Below are positions 27,032-27,055 of a stretch of DNA of 27,055 bases, piece by piece. The first letter of the stretch is position 1. Every line of letters begins with the position of its first letter. The position numbers and the translations under genes are program-made. The DNA lies in contig DATAUK010000048.1 of NCBI GenBank assembly GCA_036268295.1, forward strand, positions 1 to 27,055. The letters run 5' to 3'. Origin of the DNA: DATAUK01 sp036268295. GTDB taxonomy: Bacteria; Actinomycetota; Actinomycetes; JAFAQI01. The notes under the pieces are model-generated. The model was not told the DNA's origin, did not search any database, and saw nothing but the letters and a program-made list of their open reading frames with translations.

Positions 27032-27055
27032 GAACACCCCGGCAGCACCGGGGAC

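Overview
The window is high-GC actinobacterial chromosome. This follows from the mtrA-mtrB-lpqB operon, the LpqB lipoprotein, the long-form hibernation factor, the DUF6459 (Rv3235-type) proteins after secA, frequent GTG starts, 4-bp ATGA/GTGA gene overlaps and probable leaderless starts. I cannot name the genus; the gene set fits the broad Mycobacteriales/Frankiales/Jatrophihabitans area, but that is inference. Genes are packed tightly and no gene-free stretch exceeds 300 bases. The longest gap, about 226 bases at 23993-24218, holds a candidate promoter and a 13-bp palindrome.

Layout. (1) 1-3547 is sugar-phosphate and methyl-cycle metabolism: the 3' end of a phosphomannomutase gene, a reverse-strand membrane protein, a Trm112-like zinc protein, a SIS-domain sugar-phosphate isomerase and adenosylhomocysteinase. 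(2) 3544-11319 is an envelope-associated block: RDD and SpoIIM/DUF95 membrane proteins in divergent orientation, a small basic protein, a DUF1203 protein, then a reverse-strand operon of membrane protein, DUF4129, DUF4350, MoxR AAA+ ATPase and DUF58. The gene types resemble the Rv3690-Rv3695 cluster of M. tuberculosis. (3) 11380-15336 is mtrAB-lpqB, transcribed away from that block. (4) 15478-21838 carries comF, hpf, an orphan NarL-type regulator, a Ca2+/H+ exchanger-like gene and secA. (5) 21835-25618 holds two head-to-head hypothetical genes, a double-GNAT acetyltransferase, two tandem DUF6459 paralogues and a LysM membrane protein. (6) 25641-27055 looks acquired: an intact IS1595-type transposase gene with its own promoter, a 69-nt tRNA/tmRNA-like fold on the reverse strand, a 19-bp perfect inverted repeat and a 46-codon small gene.

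How the parts may work together. MtrAB-LpqB links cell-wall state to division. The MoxR/DUF58/DUF4129/DUF4350/SpoIIM/RDD block looks like an AAA+ chaperone serving a membrane-embedded envelope complex. HPF and the orphan regulator suggest a stationary-phase or hypoxia module; two imperfect DosR-box-like motifs lie just upstream of hpf. The points most worth a second look are the right-edge island with its tRNA-like element and hairpin, the DUF6459 duplication next to a palindrome-bearing promoter, and the MoxR block beside mtrAB.
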